Below, in pieces: positions 1-10,664 of a DNA stretch of 64,000 nt. Made by a program: the position numbers and the translations under genes. The stretch is from Nitzschia sp. DOCU1 (taxonomy: Eukaryota; Bacillariophyta; Bacillariophyceae; Bacillariales; Bacillariaceae), in NCBI GenBank assembly GCA_951394045.1, contig OX595987.1:1550001-1614000 (forward strand). Reading direction: 5' to 3'. The notes under the pieces are model-generated. The model saw only the letters and a list, made by a program, of their open reading frames with translations. It made no database searches and was not told where the DNA came from. Each line of letters opens with the position of its first letter. Position 1 is the stretch's first letter.

Positions 1-1479
1 TGCCTCCAAGGCTTGCTTGGCCCAACGACACATGGCCATGATTTCCGGTCGAAAGATTTTCCATCCCGTGTAATGGTGATGCCGTTTGGCTTTCCGCCGT
101 GTCGCGAACTTCTTCTCAGACCGAGCTAACGTGTAGGGCGAAGATTGCAAGACCCACCCTGGTATGATCTCGTTGGCCTTTCCGTTCTCCAAAATCAAAC
201 TGAACGGCATACAGACGCGTTGGGGTGGAAGCGTAGTTCCAGCAGCCACAATAGTATAGGGAGAAAAGGATAGGTCGACCGGAAATTTGATGACATTGCT
301 GAGGCCCCAAAAGACGCCTTCCCCCGCGGCCGTCTCTTGATCGGGCAACCGACCAGTGTGATTGGAGCCCACGTTGGCTCCATAGCCTACATTCCCTCGA
401 CCTAAAGGCCACAAGACTCCAATCACCAGACTTTGATGGTGTGCGTTGGTATTTGGACCTACAATCGATGCATGGATTTCGCCCGCCGACACGTGAACGT
501 CGGGACCCATAATAGAGGACACTACCGTACTGCTCGGCCCACAATGAGCTTGTTCCATCAATAGCGTTTCTGTTACCGTGGAGTGATCCACTACGGAGGC
601 ATTCCACTGCAGCAGTGCCTTAGACACGGTACAGGACCCCCGAATGGCAGCATGTGGAAAGAGTGTGACCTGAGAGACTGAAGTGGCAGCCTCAATAGAC
701 GAACGGTCGTGAAGAAATACATCCTGAATGGTAGGAGTATCGCGAACTACGCAGCCATCTCCAATGACATTCATGGAGATTATAGTCTGTGGATGGGACG
801 GCAGTGAAATCGGTCCGTTTCGAAGTTGACGGCACACATCAATCATGGTATGCTCCGAGGTCAATTCCAGCAACCGACCTCCTCCACTTTCAGGGCCCAC
901 TGAAATAGATAGACGCCCATAGGAAACAGGCTCCGTCGAAGCGGAAACATGTCCACATTGAACCACCACCGCATTAAATCCCACAAAGGTATTGGATAGC
1001 AATGAATTGCGATAGACCCGGCAAGACTTGACGCGCAACATCGAATCGGAAATCATCAAGTTCGAGTGAATTCCTGGTGGCAGTCTCAGCCAGTCATTCT
1101 TCATTCCTTGGTCTCTTGCTTCGTCACTTCCATGCGTAGCTTCTTCTGTCAAGTCCAGTACCACTGTCCCATCAAATCTTGTATCCGAAAGCAATGTCTC
1201 CAACTCGGCACTTTGATCGACTCGGCACAGCTCAATGGGGAGAATCACAAAGACTTTTGACCAGTCTTTACACTGACATCGACAGCTGGATTGAAGGACT
1301 TTGATTTCTTGCGACGTTAATCTGCGAAGCTTCGATTGCTTGCTAAGCGATGACCCTTCCAATGGACACCCTCCGACACTCTGCGACGCTGTCGCTTGAA
1401 GGACTCGTTGAACAAAAGTCATCGTTTCTTCACGATCGGAAAAGGCCACAGAAAATTCATTTTCTTCCGGGGCGCACAT
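1..1479 (-). CDS. DUF4954-like left-handed beta-helix protein (3' end missing)
   Basis: An open frame of 493 codons runs from an ATG at 1479 off the left edge of the window; a second in-frame ATG lies at 1422, so the start is uncertain. The C-terminal half has the run I know from the DUF4954 family of Bacteroidetes and spirochaetes: GANVGSNHTGRLPDQE, then GEGVFWGLSNVIKFP, APYTI-like SPYTIVAAG, MPFSLI and PGWVL. The family has hexapeptide-repeat (LbH) architecture like sugar-nucleotide transferases and acyltransferases, but its reaction is not established, so I assign none. No signal peptide or membrane segment is seen. It is divergent from the PSMB2 gene across about 440 bp. The family call rests on motif memory and is fairly secure; the function is unknown. 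Confidence 0.75.
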   Translation of the reverse strand, partial: MCAPEENEFSVAFSDREETMTFVQRVLQATASQSVGGCPLEGSSLSKQSKLRRLTSQEIKVLQSSCRCQCKDWSKVFVILPIELCRVDQSAELETLLSDTRFDGTVVLDLTEEATHGSDEARDQGMKNDWLRLPPGIHSNLMISDSMLRVKSCRVYRNSLLSNTFVGFNAVVVQCGHVSASTEPVSYGRLSISVGPESGGGRLLELTSEHTMIDVCRQLRNGPISLPSHPQTIISMNVIGDGCVVRDTPTIQDVFLHDRSSIEAATSVSQVTLFPHAAIRGSCTVSKALLQWNASVVDHSTVTETLLMEQAHCGPSSTVVSSIMGPDVHVSAGEIHASIVGPNTNAHHQSLVIGVLWPLGRGNVGYGANVGSNHTGRLPDQETAAGEGVFWGLSNVIKFPVDLSFSPYTIVAAGTTLPPQRVCMPFSLILENGKANEIIPGWVLQSSPYTLARSEKKFATRRKAKRHHHYTGWKIFRPEIMAMCRWAKQALEA

Positions 1480-1922
1480 GACCGAATGTTTCTAGAACGG
1501 GGGTTTCTTTTCGTAGAAGGTAGGAAAGTGGCAATAAGATGCTGTTTGGTGTTGACAACACCTGTTGACGACACTCTTGGTCAAGAAAGTTCTGCCATCG
1601 TCATCGTCGCAGAACAGAAGCAAGAAGGCAACGAACGCCCTCGTGTTTCCGGCGCGTGGAATTTTGTTTGACCGTATGGACTGCATCGTCCGCAACCGTT
1701 CGCCCGCTCGTTCGTCGTCAGTCGGGTGTTGTCCGTATATATATGCCTATGATCGATGATTCATTCGACTTGCCACTTTCGATGGCCGTCGGTGCTTTTC
1801 CTCGAGATCCGGCCATGGCGCCCGCTCGGGTAAAGACATGCAGCCGTCAATGAATGATAGCGACGCCACTGATTGACATTACTCCTTGCATCACTACTTT
1901 TTGACTTTATAAACCTCAAACA
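1480..1922. other. Divergent intergenic region
   Basis: This stretch separates the ATGs of the DUF4954-like gene (minus) and PSMB2 (plus) and presumably carries both promoters. A TATATATA-like run lies near 1736-1744. I see no other gene in it. Confidence 0.5.
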
Positions 1923-2713
1923 ATGGATACAGTACTCGGCGTCACTTACAATGGTGGAGGTAAGCAAGCAATAGCACGCGCTGTGTCAATGACTGATGCC
2001 GAGAGAAGTCAATCCGCTCATACCGCGCTTCTCCCCCTCTGCTTTAGTCATCATTGCCGCTGATCAGTCCAATGGCCGATCCATCTTGACTTACCAGACG
2101 AATTTGGATAAGATCGCAAGACTTACGTCACATTCCATAATGGGAGTTTCAGGGCCGAACTGCGATCTGGTCAACTTCACCGAGTACGTATATCCTTGTC
2201 TTGAAACGGATCCTTTCATAGACGGTTCAGTTGATCTCACTGCATTTCATCACTCTTCTTCTGATCTCTCTACTGACCGATAGATATGTTTCCAAGAATA
2301 TCAACTTGTATGAGCTTTCGAACGCCGGCACCAAGTTATCCACACATGCGCAAGCAAACTTTGCCCGCGGAGAACTGGCCGCTGCCTTGCGAAAAGGCCC
2401 CTTCCGAGTCAATGTCCTGCTGGGAGGATACGACGAGAAGACGGGTGGATCCTTGTATCATTTGGATTACTTTGGAACCCTCCACAAAGTCAAGCATGGG
2501 GCACAAGGATACGCGCAATACTTTTGCTCGTCCATTTATGACAAGGACTGGACAGAAAATATGACGGAAGAAGAGGCACTCAAGATTATTCAAAAGTGTA
2601 TCAACGAAGTGCACACGAGATTCATGATCAATCAACCCAACTTTATTATCAAGAAGGTAGACAAGGATGGAGTCAAGGTCCTTTCCTTTGGAAGCGATCC
2701 AGCGGACACCTAA
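1923..2713 (+). CDS. PSMB2: 20S proteasome subunit beta type-2 (beta 4)
   Basis: Three exons (1923-1959, 2048-2183, 2284-2713) give 200 aa, the usual PSMB2 length (human 201). The start MDTVLGV corresponds to MEYLIGI of the human protein. VIIAADQ, the FTEYVSKNINLY segment and the NVLLGGYDE segment align with the family throughout. Like other PSMB2 proteins it has no propeptide and no Thr1 nucleophile, so it is a structural beta subunit of the 20S core. The introns are 88 and 100 nt with GTAAGC and GTACGT donors, and both junctions restore family residues (G-G-V and T-E-Y-V). It should act in the nucleus and cytosol. Confidence 0.95.
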
Positions 2714-3525
2714 GCTGCAGTTGAAATGGGTGCATAAACTTGAAACTCCTATTAGACCAAATTGTTGCGTGTTGTGTGCGTGGTTTAGTTCGCGTATTGT
2801 AGTTCGATACTGTAGGTGTTGTTTCATTGTTCCTTGGGTTACTATTGCAAGGTGATCTTACGTCGGCGGTTGCAGTAGAAGCGAAATCGATCCTTTCTAC
2901 TATCGCACGTGGTAGCCTTGCCAAGAGGTCAGGTGCATTGCTGACCTTAGGAACACGCCACAGTAGCTAGCTAGCTCGAACTAGAAAAAGTAGACTGTGA
3001 TATGAACATATATTTCGTTGAATACCAACGAAATCTATCTCCTCGCGCGGACCGAAGCGTTCTTCTGTCCCCTGAAATGTGACGGAGACTTGCACGTCAA
3101 ATCTCTGCATAGTACGACACTGATAATGTATTTATTTTCAGCATGGTCTAGCTAGTTTGCGATACTCTAACCGCCGTTGCATGTTGCTAGCTACCTTCCC
3201 GAAAAGTCTTATTCTCTACTTCTCATCGACCGCAACAGGGTATTTGAGTATGTATCATCAGTACGCATTGGGTACCTACTACTGCACGTCTGTCCCTCGG
3301 TCGTGGGGTCGAAGATTAAGCCGAACCGAATGTTCGTGGGCCACCCAAGGAAGAAGCCATCACAGAAAACATCAAACCCGAAGGACATCTGCCAATCACC
3401 AGCAGCTGGCGATATCCACACCACTACCAATCTTTCTTTGGATCCAACTGCAAACGCCGATCATCCTTGATATATTTGTCTACTGAAGCATTTTGTGGCT
3501 GCTGGTTTTGACCCCAGTAACTATC
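2714..3525. other. Intergenic, no gene seen
   Basis: About 810 bp between PSMB2 and the PPR gene. Overlapping short open frames near 3157-3486 have no coherent composition or motif. It presumably holds the PSMB2 3' end and the PPR promoter. Confidence 0.5.
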
Positions 3526-6500
3526 ATGACTGCTATCCTTGACACCAGGCGGTCAAAGTACGCGGCGGCAATTGCCGTGCTGCTGTCGACCGCGGCTACG
3601 ACTTCCACGGCTGCCTTTCAAACGCGAGCAAGTTTCGTAGTCTCATCTCGTCACAGTCCCTTGGAGACAAGCACAAGATTGGCAACATCGCTTTCGACGC
3701 CCACCGGGACGAATGTGACCGCCTTTAAAAACGACGATGACGATAAAAGAAAAACGCGTCCACAAAACTCCATTCGTATCGATCATTTGCCACATCCAGA
3801 ACATAAGGATTATGACGATGGACGAGACCCCAATTTCAACGAGTTTCATAGCTATCTCCATCGCATATCTTCAAATGTGAAAAACCCAAAAACACGGGCC
3901 AATTTAATGGACGATGAGCTCAAGCGACTCGAGGCCAAGTACTACGATCTTTCAGGGGACGACGTTCCAGAGTGTAGATATGAGCCATCGAAATTTTCTT
4001 ACGCTGGGCCGCGTTTCCAACCGGATGAAAAATGCTATGCCATGGTTATTAACGCTTATGCCAAATCGGGCCTAGGAAAGATTGGAGCCCTTTTGGCGGA
4101 AGCAACCGCGGAAAGGTTTGAACATTATCATCCTGGAAAACAGGTCAACGCATTTATCATGAGGGGAATCGTTAGGTCGTGGGTCGATGCAGACGACTTG
4201 AAACGAGCTGAACAATGGTTGAGCAAAATGGAGGAGCGCTATGACGAGACTCGTGAACCGAAGGATGCTCCTGACACGGCAACATATAATTTCTTTCTCA
4301 ATGCCCTGGCGCATTCCAAGTACAAGAAACAAGCCGGGGATCTCTCCATGACCATTCTTGAAAAGATGCGTAATGGTTATCTAAAACGTGGAAATCAGCA
4401 GGTCATGCCGACATTGCCAACCTACCTGACTGTCATTCGCTGCCAGCAGTTCTCCCGTCGCGAAGGGATGGCAAATGTTTTGCGGATGCGTAAGATTTTG
4501 CAGCTTCTGGAGCAAGATTATGAGGCGTTTGGGAGACCAGATTCTTGCAAACCTACCGCGGAAGCTTGTTTGCCCGTCATTGAGGTCGCAACTAAATTCC
4601 GTGGGAATATTCAATCTATCATGATCGCTGAAGATGTTTTGCGGGTACTACACGAGCGATACGAAGAAACAAAGGATCCGGAATACCTCCCGATAGACCA
4701 GATGTACACCCTTTTGTTCGCGGCTTATTCGAAAGTGAATTCTCAGTATGCGACCAGGTGCTCGGAGAAAGTTGATGAGATGCTCAAAATAATGGAAAAG
4801 AATGGCATGGATCCTAGCATCTTCGCGGTAACGGCGGGTACGTTCCAGATTTCTGAATTGTTTATTTTTGGCCGGCAGGGGCCTCACATTCTCTATTCTT
4901 GTTACATAGCTATAAGGGCCAAAGTCAACGATCGCAGCGACGAAAGCCTGGGACAGAGCGAGGAAATGCTGAAGAGCGTCGACTCTCCCGATGCCATGTT
5001 ATACCAGTCTAGTAAGTACTTCGGCCCATTCCCTTGCTAATTTTGATGTCGATGGCTAACTCTGTTCGTTGTCTGGGCAGTGATCAAGGGCTATTGCAGA
5101 AATGGAAATGCAGAAAAAGCATATGAGATGCTGCAAAAATTGGAAGAGAGCTTCGATGCTGACGTTTTGAGCATGGGAATGTGCATCGACGCTATTGCAA
5201 AAACTACAGACGACTCCTATGATAGAGCTATTGAGAGATCGGAAAGACTCCTTGATAAGGTTATTCATCACTATCGCAACGGCCTCGTTCGTCCGAATGA
5301 AGCGCACGTGGACTCGTGGATCTTTGAGGATGTTGCGCGCTTGTGGACACAAAGTCGAACGCCGGGAGCGGGCGAGAAAGTCTTGGCCCTCATAGAGAAG
5401 ATGGAAGAGCTTCATAAAGTTGTTCCTGGGTACTTTGGTCCGACAGAGGGTTTGTATATATTGGCTTTGGACGCGATTTCCCTGACCGAACGAAATTCTG
5501 GACCCAAGTCTCTTGCTGTGATTGAGAAGTTTCAACGTTTGTCGGACGAAGGCGTACTCACTCCTCCAAAAATGAGAGCCTACTCGTCTGCTCTTGGATC
5601 GATTTCCTCTTCGAAAAGTGGTGTCTCAATCGAAGTAGCAGCTGCATTTTTTGAAACTATTCTTCAGAAGATTGACAAGGGGGATTTAACCGGTCGACTG
5701 ACTTCCAAATCACAAACCCTCTTTTTCCGGAGCATCTTGCGATCGCATGACGAAAAAGCAGAAGAAACTGCCCTCAAAATGCTGAGAAAAACGGTCGAGA
5801 TTGCCAGAAAGCACCCTTCGTCGATACAATTGGACAATCTTGTCTTCAAAAACATACTTAGTGACTTGGCGGGGCGGCAATTGCAGGACGACGTGTGGGA
5901 AGTCTTCGATTTGGCTAAGACCCTGACAAAGGAAGGATTCGACGTTGCCCCGGATAAAATGGTTTATACAAGCGTGGCGACAGCTCTATCATCGCAGAAG
6001 CCGCCGCCATCGACGTTAGAAAGGATTGATGCCCTTAATTCGGAAGTTTTGCGATTGTACCAAAGCGAGGATTTGGATGTTGACATGCAGCTCTTCAATG
6101 CCATATTGGAGGCGTATAGGAACGCAGTGTCGTCAAATGAAGAAGCTGCTCAACGTGCATATGAACTATTGGCGCATCTTGAGGATCTTAGCCAATCCGA
6201 CGATCGAATTGTTCCCGATATCGTGAGCTATCGCAGAGTGTGTCAAGCATTTTCAAAGATCAAGGCACCATCCCCCTCGGCCATGAACGAGAACGTTTTC
6301 CTTCGTGCCAAGGCCCGTGCAATGGAAGGTCGTATTCCACAGCTTGACATTGGTTTCTACCGTGCTATGATCACCTCGTATGCGCGAGATGCGGACCCGG
6401 CGAGCCTCGAAAAGGCAGAAGCTCTCCTTGCGGAAATGCGTGATTCTGGAAACGAAAACTTGTCCCCGGATGCTCATATTTACAATCACATGCTCTCAGC

Positions 6501-7158
6501 ATATTCGCACTCCGACATTCAGGATAAGGCTGCACGCGCAGCGAAATTACTCAAGGACATGAAGCAGTCCTTCGATGCAGGCAACCAAAACTGCAGGCCG
6601 TCTGTCCATTCTTTCAACTCGGTACGTAGTTTATCGTCGAATATCAATGGTTTGTAGTCTTGGTTATACTTCTAACGAGACTTCTCGTGTCGATTGTAAT
6701 ACTTTCAGGTCATTCGGTGTGCGGCAAAGACCGATTTAGAATCGGGGGCGACCCGCGAAGTTTTTGAAATCGCAGTTGAGAACTTTAAAGCATTACACTC
6801 GCAAGATGAATTACCGAATCCGAACAGCTACACCTACGAGTTCTTCATTCGAGCTTGTTTGAGACACTTGCCGGGTGGAGACGTACAGACAAAGTTGGTA
6901 ACGCAGGCATTCAACATTTGCCGCGACAAGGGGCTTGTGACTCCGCAGATAGTGAAGTTGGTCCATTGCGTGATTCCGGACCTTTTGGGCGACCTGGAGA
7001 AAGTACAGACCTCCTCATTTTCTACGATGGCTGATAGGGGATCCTCCCCGGTAAAGAACCACGACGTGGAGCTTATCCCTGAGAGCTGGTGTTCCCGAGT
7101 ACCCGAGATCACGAGGAAGAGAAAGGTCGATTTGGGAGACTGCCACCTTCATCCCTAG
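3526..7158 (+). CDS. Plastid-type pentatricopeptide repeat (PPR) protein
   Basis: Predicted exons are 3526-4837, 4910-5011, 5081-6621 and 6709-7158, giving 1134 aa. The first ATG is followed by a hydrophobic segment and a cleavage-like site S-T-A-A^F-Q, the A^F motif of stramenopile plastid bipartite presequences. The rest is helical, with repeat-like units about 35 residues apart, for example TYNFFLNALAHSKYKKQAG and MIKGYCRNGNAEKAYEML, as in PPR proteins, which bind organellar RNA and guide its processing or translation. The intron at 4838-4909 is 72 nt, free of in-frame stops, and could be retained, adding 24 residues. The introns at 5012-5080 and 6622-6708 are required to keep the frame open. 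The target RNA cannot be told from the sequence. Confidence 0.85.
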
Positions 7159-7236
7159 GACCTAAAACTCTCCGTCTAGCTAAAAGCATTCTTCAAGTTC
7201 ATATCATAAATAGCTTACCTGTTTCCATAGTTCAAT

Positions 7237-8448
7237 CTAGATTCTACTCGAAAGACGTGGTTTTACGAGATCGTCCAGTAGCGACTGCGTCATTTGCACT
7301 ATTGTTGGAAGTAGCTTTGCAACTCTGTGTGCCACCGAGCTACTTGCCACACCAGCCTTTGCTCTCTGTGCAACTCCTTGAACAATCACACAATTTTTGA
7401 AGAACAAAAACGCCAGATAAAAACCGCTCCACTCTTTTGCCTCGTCGAAAGATACTTCGCCATCAGATCGAGCGTCGCAATACATTAGAAGCAACTCTGT
7501 GCGCGAAGGAATACCATGGGCTTTCAAGTCCAGCCCAGCAATACCCGAGATTCCAGTGTTGCTACTTCGCGGCATGAAATACATCATGGATAGATTGGCA
7601 ACGTCGCATAGAGGGTCCCCCAGAGTGCTGAGTTCCCAGTCAAGCACGGCAATAACTCTTGGTTCGGTTGGATGAAAAATGACGTTGTCGATCTTGAAAT
7701 CGCCATGTAAAAGTCCAAAATGGTTGGGACAGAATGGAGCATAACGAGATAGTTGATTGGCTAGATTTTCAATTTCTGGTGCCGCGGTCCCCGAGAGTTG
7801 CGATTGTCGCCGCGAAACATCGGACAGTCGTTGCATTTGTCGTTCCACGAAATTCCCCCGCTTGCCGTAGTTTTCCAGTCCCACCTGAGATAGATCAACC
7901 CGGTGAATGTTGGCCAAAACAGTAACGACATTGGCTATAGATTGTCTCCGTTCCATCACATCAAGTCCTGGCATGGACGCGTCCGAAAATATTCTCCCTT
8001 TTACAAACTCCAAAAGGTAAAATTCGGCTCCAACGACTTGAGTATCTTTACAGTAGGCATAAACCATGGGAACTGGGACGATTTTGTCCGGATTTTGCAG
8101 GTTGTGTTGATGCAGTGCCTTCAACACGCGGAATTCTCGATGAAGTGCATGCGCCGAGGCATGGGCAACCTGATCGGGTTTCTTCCTCAGAACAATAGAA
8201 AAGTCAAATTTGGGAAACGACACCAGGTATGTAGGATTCGACTGACCAAATCCGAATTGAGAAAGTTCCAGTTCAGAAGCGACCGTATCGTGGTCAGAAG
8301 TGATCAAAGAGTGCATTCTTGGTGTAGCCTTGAGAGCATTTTGGAGCTCGACATTTCTCGACATCCAACGAGCAAGATTCTGCAGATTAAGCGGCTGGCG
8401 AACCTGAGTGGTCGATTGACCTTGGCTCCCGCTTGCAGCTGAAGACAT
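7237..8448 (-). CDS. ACAD10/ACAD11-type aminoglycoside phosphotransferase-fold kinase
   Basis: A single exon of 403 aa starting at the ATG at 8448. It matches the kinase-like N-terminal domain of ACAD10/ACAD11 and stand-alone homologues. The catalytic loop is [13 protein letters not shown] (Brenner-type H-G-D-x-K-x-x-N) and the metal motif is [12 protein letters not shown], followed by CDVAN. Lysine and glutamate of the N-lobe are likely in VLRKKPD and HREFRVL. No acyl-CoA dehydrogenase domain follows, so this is the free-standing form. In animals ACAD10/11 kinase domains phosphorylate 4-hydroxyacyl-CoAs, but whether that holds for this protein is inference. No targeting peptide is obvious. 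Confidence 0.85.
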   Translation of the reverse strand: MSSAASGSQGQSTTQVRQPLNLQNLARWMSRNVELQNALKATPRMHSLITSDHDTVASELELSQFGFGQSNPTYLVSFPKFDFSIVLRKKPDQVAHASAHALHREFRVLKALHQHNLQNPDKIVPVPMVYAYCKDTQVVGAEFYLLEFVKGRIFSDASMPGLDVMERRQSIANVVTVLANIHRVDLSQVGLENYGKRGNFVERQMQRLSDVSRRQSQLSGTAAPEIENLANQLSRYAPFCPNHFGLLHGDFKIDNVIFHPTEPRVIAVLDWELSTLGDPLCDVANLSMMYFMPRSSNTGISGIAGLDLKAHGIPSRTELLLMYCDARSDGEVSFDEAKEWSGFYLAFLFFKNCVIVQGVAQRAKAGVASSSVAHRVAKLLPTIVQMTQSLLDDLVKPRLSSRI

Positions 8449-8791
8449 TATTTCCAATCCAATCCACTGCTTCTACTAGAGATGTTACAACTGGCCGAGT
8501 TCGTATCAGACCTAACACAGCTCTAGTAGTAGTTTGATAACGAATGACCAATTTTTACGACGAGCATTTCCGTCTTCCTTTTTCTGTTTCTCGCTTTGTC
8601 ATACCGACGATCCTGCTTGTAGTTTGACGATCATGAAAGACAACAAAAACGCGCGCGGCGGCGACAAAAGATATCTAGTCGAATGAATCGACTATGCAAC
8701 GAAAGCGTTGTCTGTTGTCTGCGCATATGACGACTCCGGGGACTACAGTCAGTGTGAAGTTTGAGAGAGGAGGGAGATATACTCACAAAAA
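8449..8791. other. Divergent intergenic region
   Basis: About 340 bp between the phosphotransferase (minus) and the Cys-rich protein (plus). It probably carries both promoters. No gene is seen. Confidence 0.5.
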
Positions 8792-9331
8792 ATGACTCCA
8801 TACTGTAGGCAGAAGGTAGGACTAAGTTGGATTGTCGGAATCTTCTTGTCCGCCAAAGCACCATCAAGTATGTCGCCGATGCCGACAACCACTCCAGTTC
8901 CGTCAACCAATCTTCCCGTCGCCTCCGAATCAAGTTATGCTACAGCTGCCTGCAACAGACGATGTGGTCTAACAGGAGGCACGATCACACAGCCAGAAGA
9001 AAATGTGGTTTCCCCGGATACTAGACTGATTCCCTATGGCACTACGTGTTCGGAGCTACAGACATTCGTCAGCCGGAATGTGTCCGAGGTTCATTGCAAC
9101 CTCATATCACGTTTTGCGTTTGACCCTTGTGGATGCACTACAGTTCCCACCGCGTCACCGACAGGAGCGCCTTTCGTTGCCTCGAACCCTGATGGCGGTG
9201 ATTCATCCTCACCGCAAGGAGATTCCGGACCATCACCGGCTGACGCGTCAGCCAGTTCTGTTCGCTACAATCCTTCCACTGGTGCCTTGCGGCTGTTAAT
9301 ATTTTTGGTTACTGTAACCTGCTACATATGA
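8792..9331 (+). CDS. Small Cys-rich secreted or GPI-anchored protein, unknown
   Basis: An open frame of 179 aa. The N-terminus has a basic start, a hydrophobic stretch (VGLSWIVGIFLSA) and a plausible cleavage region KAPSS, so it reads as a signal peptide. A Thr/Pro-rich linker follows. The central domain has six or seven cysteines, in the order C..RRCGLTGG, GTTCSEL, VHCNL and DPCGC. A second Thr/Pro/Ser/Gly-rich segment leads to a C-terminal hydrophobic tail (LLIFLVTVTCYI) with nothing after it, as in GPI-anchor signals. I do not recognise the domain. The composition suggests a cell-surface protein. Exon 1 could be shorter, since a GTAGGA donor-like site lies at 8816. Confidence 0.6.
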   Translation: MTPYCRQKVGLSWIVGIFLSAKAPSSMSPMPTTTPVPSTNLPVASESSYATAACNRRCGLTGGTITQPEENVVSPDTRLIPYGTTCSELQTFVSRNVSEVHCNLISRFAFDPCGCTTVPTASPTGAPFVASNPDGGDSSSPQGDSGPSPADASASSVRYNPSTGALRLLIFLVTVTCYI

Positions 9332-9401
9332 TGCGAAGTACTGCTTAGTGCTGATTTCGAATCCTTTCGCTCTGCGTCCGCAAAAGTCGCTCCATGCCAC
9401 T

Positions 9402-10221
9402 CTAATCGGTGTCCTCCACAATCCCAAGCGCTGCACAAGTGTTGTCCTTTACAAACCTTCTAACAAGTTCCCGCCGGTTCACAGCCTTTTCGTACGCTAC
9501 CTGCAACTTGTCGGAGGCCTCTTGATTCTTCTTCAGTAGCTCCTCGATATATGCCATTTGCTCCTTCCGCGTTCTATGCATGCCAGGTAGATTGGATACT
9601 CGTTCATCTAGATTGGCACTCCTCTCGAGGACTGTACCTGCCAACTTTTTCACGAGCTCTGCATCCTTCTCCATTTCAATTTTTGCGTGGATGCGAACAA
9701 AGTCCTCGCGTTTCTGTGGTGGCGTTGCACTGACTTTTCGGACTGCCGCCACCGTTTCCGCATCGCCACTTCGGTAGGAATGCCAAAAATCTTCAAAGTC
9801 TGGTTCCGAGGTCTCATTGTTCTCATTCCCCTCGTTATTCCCGCTGTTTCCTCCGAGATTCCCTGATTCCGGAGCGACTGCATCACGTAACCCTCTCAAT
9901 GCTTCGAACATGGCCAGAGATAAACTAGAGGATGTTTCTGGTCAGCCACATTCGATTGGTGCATCAATCACCCCGACTTTTTCGTGCCGTGCCCCAAGCA
10001 ACTCACCTGTCTAAAGGTTGTGCAACGTTGAAATATTAGCGCATCGCCTAGCCAAATGATCTCAAAGGATTCTCGATGCAACAAAAGGCGGACTTACCAA
10101 CACTGTCCTGAAGGGCGGTTATCCGATCGGTTTTCTGGCTATCATGCACTTGCGTCGGGACCGGTGGATTTTTTTCCAGGTCCACCGAAGGGATATCTTC
10201 CGCTTGTGCTTCCGCTGTCAT
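9402..10221 (-). CDS. MED21: Mediator complex subunit 21 (with 4-nt microexon)
   Basis: The model is exon 1 at 10098-10221, a 4-nt exon at 10007-10010 and exon 3 at 9402-9924, giving 216 aa. Residues 32-41 (DRITALQDSV) match the MED21/Srb7 N-terminus, and the C-terminal half (LVKKLAGTVLERSANLDERVSNLPGM and on, given here in part) matches its four-helix hinge region, where human MED21 has IDVLIDSLP. The 4-nt exon joins LQDSV to DSLSLAMFEALRGL with no gap against human LQDAVNSLADQFCNAIGVL. There is an extra N-terminal tail and an Asn/Glu-rich insert at about residues 60-80. MED21 pairs with MED7 in the Mediator middle module, in the nucleus. Confidence 0.82.
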
Positions 10222-10664
10222 GACCAATGCCTTCAAGTCAGAGAGAAATAAAATATAACCTTTAGCTTTGGCCTTGGGAGTCTATATCGTCTACTAGTAG
10301 GGCTAGACAAAAGTAAGGTATCGCAGAGATCTCATTCGAAGTGTGGCGATGTGGTGCCATAAAAGGCAAGCTAGCTAGCAAGGATGCGGTGTCTCCGGAA
10401 AGCGCGCGACAATTCGAGCAACGACTCGTTCGACTTCCAACTAGCCAACGCGATCTTTACTTTTGGCGGCGGCATTGCTTCAGAAAAGGTCTGGTGGGTC
10501 GCTTTTGAAAAATGGATACATGACAACGATCAGCTTTCGGCACAGGATAGGTATCAAAATATGCTATTATAATATTTCAATATTCGGGACCTGCACAGGA
10601 GATATTGTTCAAAGATAGCCGGTTCAAAACTGGATTCATCACAACGCGACTTCAGGGCTTAGCA
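10222..10664. other. Intergenic, no gene seen
   Basis: About 440 bp between the MED21 start and the ClpX stop, both on the minus strand. A 62-codon frame at 10384-10572 (plus) has no recognisable feature. It should hold the MED21 promoter and the ClpX 3' end. Confidence 0.5.

Noticed and set aside
116..607. 163-codon minus-strand frame with an ATG
   Set aside because: It is another frame of the DUF4954-like gene on the same strand, with arginine/serine-rich shadow composition.
9350..9362. A tRNA B-box-like string (TTTCGAATCC)
   Set aside because: No matching A box, acceptor stem or anticodon arm can be folded around it.
10384..10572. 62-codon plus-strand frame between MED21 and ClpX
   Set aside because: No motif, short, and in a region expected to hold the MED21 promoter.
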